This document shows, one piece after another, positions 1 through 9,263 of a stretch of DNA of 64,000 nucleotides (within the stretch, counting starts at the first letter, position 1; every line of letters begins with the position of its first letter). This stretch comes from Anaerobiospirillum sp. NML120448 (GTDB lineage Bacteria; Pseudomonadota; Gammaproteobacteria; Enterobacterales; Succinivibrionaceae). Made by a program: the position numbers and the translations under genes. Below the pieces are notes generated by a model, which ran no database searches, was not told the origin of the DNA, and saw only the letters and a list, made by a program, of their open reading frames with translations. The DNA is taken from the NCBI RefSeq assembly GCF_023050945.1, contig NZ_JALKIM010000004.1, positions 1 through 64,000 of the forward strand, read 5' to 3'.

Positions 1-833
1 ACCATATTTTTCAACTAAAACAAGTGATATTTTACAAAATTTAAAAAAAATATCACTAATATTGAAGTATATAAATAGTTAGTCTTTAGGTTACTTTTGT
101 AATGCTATAATTGCAGAGTTCAGGTAAAAATCACTCCACCCCACATCCACTCCAACTCTAACTCCATTAGCGCCATAGCCTCAATGCACCTAGAACTCTT
201 ACTCTTAGTACCTTTCTATCTTGAGTAAATATGTATGGACGCTTTGCCCCTCCTAAGACAAGCTTTGTTCTCTTTTCCCATCATAGTTGCCTGACTAAAC
301 TGCTCACAATAAATGTCGTCAGCTATTGCCAGCCATTACCCTGGCAATCACTGGCTCTAGCCTGAGCAAGAGCACAGGCATGGTCAAAGACAAGGTCAAA
401 GGCATAGGCAAGAGCAATGGCAAAGCCAATGGCCTAAACCATATCAGTAGGCGATACGGGTAAGCTCTTTACTTGAGATATTTAGCTTTTATAAATTGGC
501 CTTGTGATGGCATAATCTAGGTAATTGCACCATATGACTGAAATTTGATGTCGGTAATATTACATACCAGAATCTTATTTAAAATTGTGAATATTTACGT
601 ATTTGCTATTTTTATCCTAATTGATAGGATTTATTCTATAGTCAATACATCGTTTCTAATAATACTTATCTTGTCGGCTAGATTTTTGCATAGTGGTGCA
701 AGGTTGCTTTAATATCTTGCAAAGATCACTTAAAATAAGCACACTCAAAAGTATTAATAGTTGTTAATTTATTTATAGAGATAATAGCGGTTTTGCTGAT
801 GGAGAGATCAGGGGCCACCTGAGCTTATTAATT
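1..833. other. Gene-free stretch with an orphan promoter-like site
   Basis: I see no convincing coding region. An extended -10 element, TGCTATAAT, lies at 103-111 on the plus strand without a matching -35. It is followed by a pyrimidine-rich CTCCA/ACTCC stretch, a perfect 8-bp hairpin (325-332 with 341-348) and, at about 360-440, a run of repeated words such as GGCAAGAGC, GGCAAAGCC and AGGTCAAAGGC. The function is unknown. Confidence 0.4.
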
Positions 834-2714
834 ATGTATTTAGACACCCATTTGATACAAGGTATATGCAAAAACCTTGTTACAAGAGCTAAAGGTGCTT
901 TGGATAGTGCTAACCATCCGAGCTCTTTATTCGTGTCTAAAAACTCCATTAAGCGCACTTTATTAGCTTTAAGCTTAGTACCTTTACTAGCTTTAAGCTC
1001 CCCATTAGTTTTTGCTCAAGATAATGAAACTTTTTCTAGTACTGAAGAAGATAGAGTTAAGAATAATCCAAACCTCAACTATGAGCTTGAGCTTTTAACT
1101 CAGCATGCCCAAATCGCATCTAATTACAACAATAATTACAACTCTTTAAAGCAAGTTAAACAACCAGCTAATAAGAGTGAAAAGTGCGATTTAAGCTCTG
1201 ATCTTTTAGATCCAATTTTATCTTCTAACTCTATGGTCTTTTGGGAAGGTAGCTGCAAAAACGATCAAGCTGATGGCTTTGGTCGTGTCTATATCATTAC
1301 ATCAGGACGTATCGTCTTTGAAATGTTGGCTAACTTTAATTCCGACAACAATGATTTGACCACAGCTTATTACACCAAAAACACCAAAATTGACTCTCGT
1401 ACTATCTATTTTTATGGCAAGTCTAATCGCTATCAAAGTAGTGGTATTCTCATTACCCAAAGCCGTGTTGATAACGACTTATTAGTGGGTATGCAAACAG
1501 TTGATAAGGTTAAGCTTATTACTTATCAAAAAGAGACTTCTAAAAACTCCAAATACGTTCTTAACATTAAGGACTATGGTAATTTCGTGCACTTTATTCA
1601 CGATCTCATTCATACCCCTTATCGCTCCTTATCAATGTCCTATCGCTTAACCAATAGAGCTACTAACACTAACTATGGTTATAACTTTACAGGACAAACT
1701 GATGGCAGCATTATTGGCAATTATGTAGATCAACAAAATAACTCTATTCAGTCCGCCATTCCTGTGGATGTGCTTGATCACGTTATGGATCTCAATCGTG
1801 AAATTGATATCAATGTTGAGGGTGCACTTAAGAATGTTATTGAGGCTCTTCCAGTAATAGATGCCTACAAGAACGTAGTTTGTAGTGATTCCTATCAAAA
1901 TCCTACTTGCACCAAGATGAAGTGTAAGGATATTTGTAACCTTAACAAAGAAATTACCCCTGATGATAATGAAGTTAAAGAGCTCTTACTACGCTTAGTA
2001 GATCACCACAATAGCAAGCCATTGGTAGCTTATTTAAATAAAGCTAAGACCTTTATGGGTACAGGCAATCTTAATCCAGAATATGACGCTCAAGATAATC
2101 TAGCTAATAGCGCCAATAAACAAGCTGCCATAAACAACCCAGATCAATTACAGGCTGCCGTTAATATTGATGGCTCTGCTTCTAGCACTATTGAGCAAGC
2201 TTATAGATTTTCACCTGCCCAAAACTATCAAGGTAGTGACTTTAATCCAGCGGCTAATCCTAATAGTGCAGATGCTTTAGGAACTAGTGCATTAAATCAA
2301 AATGCTATTAGAGAAGGTGGTTTATCATTTGGTAATCAGGTCAATGCAGATAGCACTGTACGTAGCCAACTTTATGAGGCTAAAGGCCCTAGTCTTTCAT
2401 ACGACCACTATAGTGCTGATGGTGATGTTAACCTCAATGAGCATCCACAGATACCAAAAGATACTCCAAACTTAGCACCTAACAATCTAAGAGCCAATGA
2501 CCCATTATCACAAGCAGGTAAGGCTCAAAGTCAAAAAGAGCTACAAGCAAAGATTGATAAAGAAAAGGCTATTAGACAAGCTCAAGAGGCAGAGAATAAA
2601 CGTCGTCAAGAAGAGCGCCGTCAAGAAATCTTAGAGCGACAAAGACAAGGTGATCAATTTAACGAATTACCTCCACCTATAGACTTTAGTCAAGTCGAAG
2701 AAGATCCTTATTAA
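834..2714 (+). CDS. Secreted protein of unknown function
   Basis: I do not recognise the family. A signal peptide lies at residues about 40-62 (IKR, then a Leu-rich core ending SPLVFAQ), so the product is exported. That leaves 33 residues ahead of the n-region, which is unusual. An in-frame GTG at 933 would place the signal peptide at the very N-terminus and may be the true start; neither site has a good Shine-Dalgarno. The middle holds several cysteines (SEKCDL, SCKND, VVCSD, TCTKMKCKDIC) that could form disulfides. Residues about 420-560 are rich in Asn, Ala, Gln and Ser and look disordered. The last 60 residues are a charged Lys/Arg/Gln/Glu helix with a probable coiled coil ending in a proline-acidic tail. 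It stands alone and a strong terminator follows the stop. The CDS is secure, the function open. Confidence 0.85.
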   Translation: MYLDTHLIQGICKNLVTRAKGALDSANHPSSLFVSKNSIKRTLLALSLVPLLALSSPLVFAQDNETFSSTEEDRVKNNPNLNYELELLTQHAQIASNYNNNYNSLKQVKQPANKSEKCDLSSDLLDPILSSNSMVFWEGSCKNDQADGFGRVYIITSGRIVFEMLANFNSDNNDLTTAYYTKNTKIDSRTIYFYGKSNRYQSSGILITQSRVDNDLLVGMQTVDKVKLITYQKETSKNSKYVLNIKDYGNFVHFIHDLIHTPYRSLSMSYRLTNRATNTNYGYNFTGQTDGSIIGNYVDQQNNSIQSAIPVDVLDHVMDLNREIDINVEGALKNVIEALPVIDAYKNVVCSDSYQNPTCTKMKCKDICNLNKEITPDDNEVKELLLRLVDHHNSKPLVAYLNKAKTFMGTGNLNPEYDAQDNLANSANKQAAINNPDQLQAAVNIDGSASSTIEQAYRFSPAQNYQGSDFNPAANPNSADALGTSALNQNAIREGGLSFGNQVNADSTVRSQLYEAKGPSLSYDHYSADGDVNLNEHPQIPKDTPNLAPNNLRANDPLSQAGKAQSQKELQAKIDKEKAIRQAQEAENKRRQEERRQEILERQRQGDQFNELPPPIDFSQVEEDPY

Positions 2715-3052
2715 TTACATACCCTTATCTAACAAAGATAAGGGTATTTTATTTTACAGCCCCAAAACCTTAAAAATAGCGAAAACTGCTACAGCAATAT
2801 TATGGCTTACTGCCCTTAGTACTACAGGACTTTAATGCCTAGACTGCGCACATTTTTAGTGCTATGGCGTGAAAGGCTTTAGTTATTTGCAAGTTATTGG
2901 TGCAATTTGTGGTTGTAAACTAGCTTTTAATACTTTTTTGCACTGCTCTTAGTCTTATTTAGGGTACGATATTTAGTTGTTTGTTTTCTTAATAAGAGGC
3001 CATTTAGTTCTTATTAAGTATTGTCCAAGATTTAATCTTTAGAGGATTGATC
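2715..3052. other. Intergenic region upstream of icd
   Basis: After the terminator there is no gene. The icd promoter should lie here, but I could not pick a convincing -35/-10 pair. The Shine-Dalgarno AGAGGA of icd is at 3041-3046. Confidence 0.5.
2721..2750 (+). terminator. Intrinsic terminator after the secreted protein gene
   Basis: A perfect 10-bp stem (ACCCTTATCT with AGATAAGGGT) closes a 5-base loop and is followed by ATTTTATTTT. Confidence 0.9.
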
Positions 3053-4306
3053 ATGAGCTTTGTTAGTAAAGTAGTAGTTCCACAGGGTGAGAAGATTACA
3101 ATTGATATCACTGGTAAGCTTCAAGTGCCAAATAACCCTATTATTCCATTTATTCGTGGTGATGGCATTGGTGCTGACATTACCCCTGTAATGCACGAAG
3201 TGGTTAACGCTGCTGTAGCCAAGGCCTATGACAATCAAAAACAAATTTCCTGGATGGAAATTTATGCAGGTGGTCGCTCCTGTGAGGTTTATGGTGAGTT
3301 TGTTTACTTACCAGATGAGACCATGGAGTTCATTAAAGACTATCACGTAGCCATTAAAGGCCCTCTTACTACTCCAGTAGGCGGCGGCATTCGCTCTTTA
3401 AACGTAGCCATGCGCCAGGGCTTAGATCTCTATATCTGCTTACGTCCAGTTCGCTATTTTAAGGGTACTCCAAGCCCTGTTAAGCAGCCTGAGCTTACCG
3501 ATACTATTATCTTCCGTGAGAATGCTGAAGATATTTATGCTGGTATTGAGTGGGAGGCAGATAGCGAGGGTGCCAAGCAAGTAATTGACTTCTTACAAAA
3601 CTCTATGGGCGTTAAGAAGTTACGCTTTACTGAGCATTGTGGTATTGGTATTAAGCCAATGAGTAAGCCAGGTACTGAGCGTCTTATCAGAGCTGCTATT
3701 AACTATGCTATCGACCACGATCGCAAGAGCGTAACCATTGTCCACAAGGGCAATATTATGAAGTTTACCGAAGGTGGCTTCAAGAAGTGGGGCTATGAGC
3801 TTGCTCAAAATGAATTTGGTGCTACTACTGATGACAAGGGTGTAGTATCTTTCAAGAATCCAAATACTGGCCGCCAAATTGTTATTAAGGATGTGATTGC
3901 TGATGCCTTCTTACAAAACATCCTACTCTACCCAGCTGATTACGATGTAGTAGCTGCTATGAATCTCAATGGCGACTATATCTCTGATGCCTTAGCTGCT
4001 ATTGTTGGTGGTATTGGTATTGCCCCAGGCGCTAATATTGGCTCTCAAGCTGCTATTTTCGAGGCTACCCACGGCACCGCACCTACTATTGCAGGTAAGG
4101 GCATTGCCAACCCAGGCTCCATTATTCTCTCAGCTGAGCTCATGCTCCGTCATTTAGGTTGGAATGAGGCTGCTGATCTCATTATCAAGGGTATGGAAGG
4201 TGCTATTAGTGCAGGGCAAGTAACCTCTGACTTTGCTACCCATATGCCAGGCGCTAAGGCTCTATCCTCTGAGCAGTTTGGTCAGGCTATTATTGCCCAC
4301 ATGTAA
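3053..4306 (+). CDS. icd: Isocitrate dehydrogenase (NADP+)
   Basis: It oxidatively decarboxylates isocitrate to 2-oxoglutarate in the TCA cycle, in the cytoplasm. The 418-residue product matches the E. coli enzyme in length and motifs: [10 protein letters not shown] near the N-terminus, the substrate loop [12 protein letters not shown] with the serine at about residue 115 (the AceK-phosphorylated serine in E. coli), [17 protein letters not shown], the VHKGNIMK segment and the cofactor segment [14 protein letters not shown] chose the ATG at 3053 because AGAGGA precedes it by 6 bases; an in-frame TTG two codons upstream overlaps that Shine-Dalgarno and is rejected. In E. coli icd also lies close to nudJ-mnmA-hflD-purB, so local order is conserved. 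No sign of truncation or transfer. Confidence 0.98.
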   Translation: MSFVSKVVVPQGEKITIDITGKLQVPNNPIIPFIRGDGIGADITPVMHEVVNAAVAKAYDNQKQISWMEIYAGGRSCEVYGEFVYLPDETMEFIKDYHVAIKGPLTTPVGGGIRSLNVAMRQGLDLYICLRPVRYFKGTPSPVKQPELTDTIIFRENAEDIYAGIEWEADSEGAKQVIDFLQNSMGVKKLRFTEHCGIGIKPMSKPGTERLIRAAINYAIDHDRKSVTIVHKGNIMKFTEGGFKKWGYELAQNEFGATTDDKGVVSFKNPNTGRQIVIKDVIADAFLQNILLYPADYDVVAAMNLNGDYISDALAAIVGGIGIAPGANIGSQAAIFEATHGTAPTIAGKGIANPGSIILSAELMLRHLGWNEAADLIIKGMEGAISAGQVTSDFATHMPGAKALSSEQFGQAIIAHM

Positions 4307-4338
4307 GTTTTTAGCTCTTAGCAACAATTTAACTTACC

Positions 4339-4378
4339 AAGCCTACTCTTTGGTCTTACGACCAAAAGTAGGCTTTTT
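4339..4378 (+). terminator. Terminator of icd
   Basis: A long stem (AAGCCTACTCTTTGGTC with GACCAAAAGTAGGCTT, one bulged base) has a TTAC loop and ends in CTTTTTATTTT. Confidence 0.9.
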
Positions 4379-4761
4379 ATTTTCAATCACACCTGCTACG
4401 TCCAGGCATACCAAGGCTATGCCTAAGAGCCATACAAAAGAACCTGGCCTTAGCAAATGCCCAAAGGCATTATCTTAGGCGTGACCATAAACATTCCATT
4501 TGCATGGCCTAATCATGGCAATGCTTTGACTATACACACTATCATGGCTCTTATTTGGGTTTTATCAGGTTGGAGCTTAATTTTACCTTAAGAGTGTTTG
4601 GGGCTAAATTTACAGGCATAGTGCATATTTTTGCTCCAGTTGTCATGGCACTACAAAAAATAGCTTATCTTTGTTAAAATCTGCAATTTGTTAAGCTTTT
4701 TGCTCTACTTTAGCTACTTAAGCAGAGCAGAGATTTTTCTATTTAAACATTAGAGGCTGAT
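4379..4761. other. Gene-free gap before nudJ
   Basis: It holds word-like repeats of CCAAGGC, GGCATA and ATGCC, including the short hairpin AGGCATA...TATGCCT near 4405, and no supportable reading frame. The promoter of the nudJ-mnmA-hflD unit is expected here but not identified. Confidence 0.4.
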
Positions 4762-5226
4762 ATGGCTGAGCGTTTTAAACCACACCTTACTGTAGCTCTA
4801 ATTATTGAGCATGAAGGTCGTTTTTTAATGGTTGAAGAGTACCAAGAAACTGGTGAGTTATGTTTTGGTACTGTAGCTGGTCACGTAGAGGCCAAAGAAA
4901 GCATTATTGAAGCAGCATTGCGTGAAGGTTTAGAAGAATGCGGCTGCCCAGTTGAGCTTGATTATTTAGTAGGCGTTTATGATTACGTAAAAGACTACGA
5001 AACCATTTTACGCTTCACTTTCAAGGCTCATTTAAAGGATCAAGATCCTAACCAAGTTAAAATTAGCGATCCTGATGGTGATATCGTAGCTATTAAGTGG
5101 ATGACTAAAGAGGAAATCTTTGAGGGTAAAAAAATGTGGCGTACCCGCCTCATTGGCCCAAATTATGAGGACTACTTTAACGGTCAACAAGTTCCTCTTT
5201 CATTTATTACTACTGTACGTTCTTAA
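4762..5226 (+). CDS. nudJ: Nudix hydrolase, NudJ-like phosphatase
   Basis: The 154-residue product has the length of E. coli NudJ (153), which hydrolyses nucleoside and thiamine pyrophosphates. The Nudix box spans residues about 40-62, beginning GHVEAKE and ending REGLEECGC: the glycine, the REx2EE metal-binding acids and the final GX are present, but the usual hydrophobic residue after RE is Gly and the last position is Cys. The N-terminal FKPHLTVALIIEHEGRFL strand and the C-terminal KMWRTRLIGPNYEDYF segment also fit NudJ. The start ATG has GAGG upstream. It is followed after 6 bases by mnmA, the same order as in E. coli, so co-transcription is likely. Exact substrate cannot be read from sequence. 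Confidence 0.93.
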   Translation: MAERFKPHLTVALIIEHEGRFLMVEEYQETGELCFGTVAGHVEAKESIIEAALREGLEECGCPVELDYLVGVYDYVKDYETILRFTFKAHLKDQDPNQVKISDPDGDIVAIKWMTKEEIFEGKKMWRTRLIGPNYEDYFNGQQVPLSFITTVRS

Positions 5227-5232
5227 AAACTT

Positions 5233-6423
5233 ATGTCTGATACCCTATTTAGCCCTGATCACGAATTTAAAAGTGCTATCCCTTATGAGCAATTGCAAGG
5301 CAAGCATGTAGTTGTTGGTGTTTCAGGTGGCGTAGACTCCTCACTATCAGCTGCTTTATTAAAAGAAGCAGGCATGAAAGTTACTGCCCTCTTTATGAAA
5401 AACTGGGAAGAGGATGATACCGATAGCTATTGCTCAGCTGCTCAAGATAGACAAGATGCTCAGCAAGTCTGTGATACTTTAGGTATTGAGCTTAAAACCA
5501 TTAACTTTGCTGCCGAATATTGGGATCGAGTTTTTGAAAACTTTTTAAGTGAGTACCGTGCAGGACGCACTCCTAACCCTGATATCTTATGTAATAAAGA
5601 AATCAAGTTTAAAGCCTTTTTAGACTATGCTCTAGAGGATTTAAATGCTGATTTTATTGCTACAGGTCACTATTGCTTACGTAGTTTTGACCATGGTATC
5701 GATGGCCCTGCTCACTTATTAAGAGGCCTTGATAAGAATAAAGATCAAAGCTACTTTTTACATGCCATAGGCCCTAATAAGCTACACAAAGTCTTATTCC
5801 CTGTAGGTCATATCGAAAAGCCTTTAGTCAGACAAATGGCTCAAGAGCGTGGCTTAGTAACCGCTAGAAAGAAGGATAGTACAGGTATTTGCTTTATTGG
5901 CGAAAAGCGTTTTGGTCAATTTTTACATCAGTACCTTCCAGATGCTTCAACACCAGGCCCTATTATTTCTACAGACAATAAAGTAGTAGGTGAACACCCT
6001 GGCCTTATGTATTGCACTATCGGACAAAGAAAGGGTCTGCATATTGGCGGCAGCGCTGATGGTACTGGTGAGGCATGGTATGTAGTTGACAAAGATATGA
6101 GCCGTAATGCTCTAATCGTTGCTCAAGGACATAACCACAAAGCACTCTTTTCTAATGGTTTATGGGCCAGCAATGATACTTGGATCATTGGTATGCCACC
6201 TACTCCATTAAAATGTACTTGTAAGGTACGCTATCGTCAGCCTGATGTTAAATGTACTTTAGAGCGTGTCGATCACGCTTTAGATGGAGTAAATGTACGC
6301 TCCATGCTGAAAGTAACTTTTGATGAGCCAGTTTCTGCTGTAGCCCCAGGCCAATCTGTAGTCTTTTATAATGGACAAGATTGTTTAGGTGGAGCCATTA
6401 TTGAAGCTCCCATTAAAGATTAA
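5233..6423 (+). CDS. mnmA: tRNA-specific 2-thiouridylase MnmA
   Basis: It installs the 2-thio group on wobble U34 of tRNAs for Lys, Glu and Gln, using ATP and sulfur relayed by the Tus system. Visible are the PP-loop GVSGGVDSS (residues 29-37), FMKNWEEDD, the catalytic Cys in [10 protein letters not shown] (about residue 120), GHYCLR, and the second catalytic Cys in [13 protein letters not shown] (about residue 220), followed by the central and C-terminal beta-barrel ([37 protein letters not shown]). At 396 residues it is longer than the E. coli protein (368), mostly by an N-terminal extension of about 20 residues before the PP-loop strand. No clear Shine-Dalgarno is seen; translation may be coupled to nudJ, which ends 6 bases upstream. 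Confidence 0.97.
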   Translation: MSDTLFSPDHEFKSAIPYEQLQGKHVVVGVSGGVDSSLSAALLKEAGMKVTALFMKNWEEDDTDSYCSAAQDRQDAQQVCDTLGIELKTINFAAEYWDRVFENFLSEYRAGRTPNPDILCNKEIKFKAFLDYALEDLNADFIATGHYCLRSFDHGIDGPAHLLRGLDKNKDQSYFLHAIGPNKLHKVLFPVGHIEKPLVRQMAQERGLVTARKKDSTGICFIGEKRFGQFLHQYLPDASTPGPIISTDNKVVGEHPGLMYCTIGQRKGLHIGGSADGTGEAWYVVDKDMSRNALIVAQGHNHKALFSNGLWASNDTWIIGMPPTPLKCTCKVRYRQPDVKCTLERVDHALDGVNVRSMLKVTFDEPVSAVAPGQSVVFYNGQDCLGGAIIEAPIKD

Positions 6424-6460
6424 TTTAGCTAATACGCATTAATAATTTGGAAAGGATTGT

Positions 6461-7123
6461 ATGGCCAGTGTAACTTACTTTGAAACTATTGCTCTTGCAG
6501 CACTGTTCCAGTCAGCTGCTCAAATCCAACGCATTGCACGTTTTGGAGCTGTTGACGAAAAAGCAATTGCACCTTTAATGCGTGCTTTAGTGATCACCAA
6601 TCCTCAAACTATTGAGGAAATTTATGATCCTAAAACCATTATCCCTGGCTTAAATCAATTACTGACCTCTTTATACCCTAAAGAGGCAGCTCAGCCAAAG
6701 AATGCTGAACTTATTAAAGTAGCTTTTAGCATTATTGGTTTAGCTGGTACTTTAGAAAAGCAAGAGCCAATTTTTCAACAATTAGATCGTGAAGTTGATG
6801 TTCTAAGAGAGAATGTTTTAACTTTACACCCTGATTATGAAAAAGCCTCTGAAAACATCCTTATGGACTATGATGTTATCAAGCTTTATTCCAAAATTTA
6901 TAGTGCTTTAATTAGCCCTAATTTCCCTAAGCTCATTATTTATGGCGAAGAAAGCTACTTACGCCGTACTGAGCTTCAAGAAATGATTCGTGCTTTATTA
7001 TTATCTGGTATTCGTGCTAGCTTGCTTTGGCACCAAGTAGGCGGCAAGCGCTACTCCTTGATGTTCCGTTATAAGGATATTATTGAGTGTGCCCGCCAAG
7101 TTATTAATGATAATAATAAGTAA
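6461..7123 (+). CDS. hflD: High-frequency lysogenization protein HflD homologue
   Basis: HflD is a membrane-associated helical protein, in E. coli known for binding lambda CII; its housekeeping role is unclear. The product has 220 residues (E. coli 213), an all-helical composition, and the recognisable N-terminal ALAALFQSAAQIQRIARFG and C-terminal RIRALLLSGIRASLLWHQVGG-like segments (here starting MIRALLLSGIR). GGAAAGGA precedes the ATG by a few bases. It lies 37 bases after mnmA and 143 bases before purB, as in E. coli, and a modest terminator follows it. Confidence 0.95.
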   Translation: MASVTYFETIALAALFQSAAQIQRIARFGAVDEKAIAPLMRALVITNPQTIEEIYDPKTIIPGLNQLLTSLYPKEAAQPKNAELIKVAFSIIGLAGTLEKQEPIFQQLDREVDVLRENVLTLHPDYEKASENILMDYDVIKLYSKIYSALISPNFPKLIIYGEESYLRRTELQEMIRALLLSGIRASLLWHQVGGKRYSLMFRYKDIIECARQVINDNNK

Positions 7124-7149
7124 TATCCAAAGATTTTCTTATAACTAAT

Positions 7150-7184
7150 AAGCCACCTTGGTTGTGGCTTTTAGCTTTTAAGTT
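7150..7184 (+). terminator. Possible terminator between hflD and purB
   Basis: A 7-bp stem (AAGCCAC with GTGGCTT) is followed by TTAGCTTTTAAGTTTTT. The T-run is interrupted, so some read-through into purB is likely. Confidence 0.5.
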
Positions 7185-7263
7185 TTTAGCTTTATAAGCT
7201 AAGAAATATGAGCGCATCCTGTGCACTTAGTTAACTAAATGTTACTTCTTTTTTTGAGGTTAA

Positions 7264-8634
<1,371 letters not shown>

Positions 8635-8741
8635 GAGATCTTTTAGCTAATAGCTTTTAAGCTTGGCTCTTAAAATAGAGCATAAGCTCGTAGGGCATAG
8701 GAAGTTTTGATTAACTACTATGCCCTACTTAAGTTATCATG

Positions 8742-8760
8742 AGGGCTTTTTAGCCCTTTT
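8742..8760 (+). terminator. Terminator of purB
   Basis: The stem AGGGCT/AGCCCT with a TTTT loop is followed by TTTTGCTTT, about 110 bases after the purB stop. Confidence 0.7.
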
Positions 8761-9263
8761 GCTTTGGTGTATCCAATCTAGGGATTTTAAACCACAAAGA
8801 TCTCTAGCTTGGTTGCATCTTTAAGACAAAAACCATATTCGTGCTCTTCTCGAGCATCAAGCTTTAATTGTTTCTTGCGCCCTGCGCTTGATAAAAGCCG
8901 TACATAACAACACTAACTTGTGTATGTAGGTACCATAGTCTTATTTAGCTTATATTGTTTGTTCCTAGTAATGATGCTTAACTCTAGTGTAAACAATTAT
9001 GCCTATTACTTAAGACTTAATAGACAAGGCAACAAAGTACTAAGAACTATCCTTGGTGCTTTAGTCTTTTACAATACAAAGATCATCTCAATAGCCTCTA
9101 TAGTCAGGTAATCACGACCCTATAGATTTAATGCAACTTGAGCACTGACTTATTAATAATGCTTAAATACCAAGTAAGCGTACCTGACTTAACTTAATAC
9201 CCAGGCGACCTTACTTTTTAAGCTCTCTTTGTCTTAATGTATGCTCATTTGTAATCACTATAG
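8761..9263. other. Gap between purB and the AI-2E family gene
   Basis: There is no secure gene. A 63-codon frame with a GTG start at 8920 encodes a hydrophobic peptide, but it has no Shine-Dalgarno and no recognisable domain. The promoter of the downstream gene was not identified. Confidence 0.4.

Noticed and set aside
8920-9111. 63-codon hydrophobic ORF
   Set aside because: GTG start without Shine-Dalgarno, no domain, and ordinary AT-rich composition.
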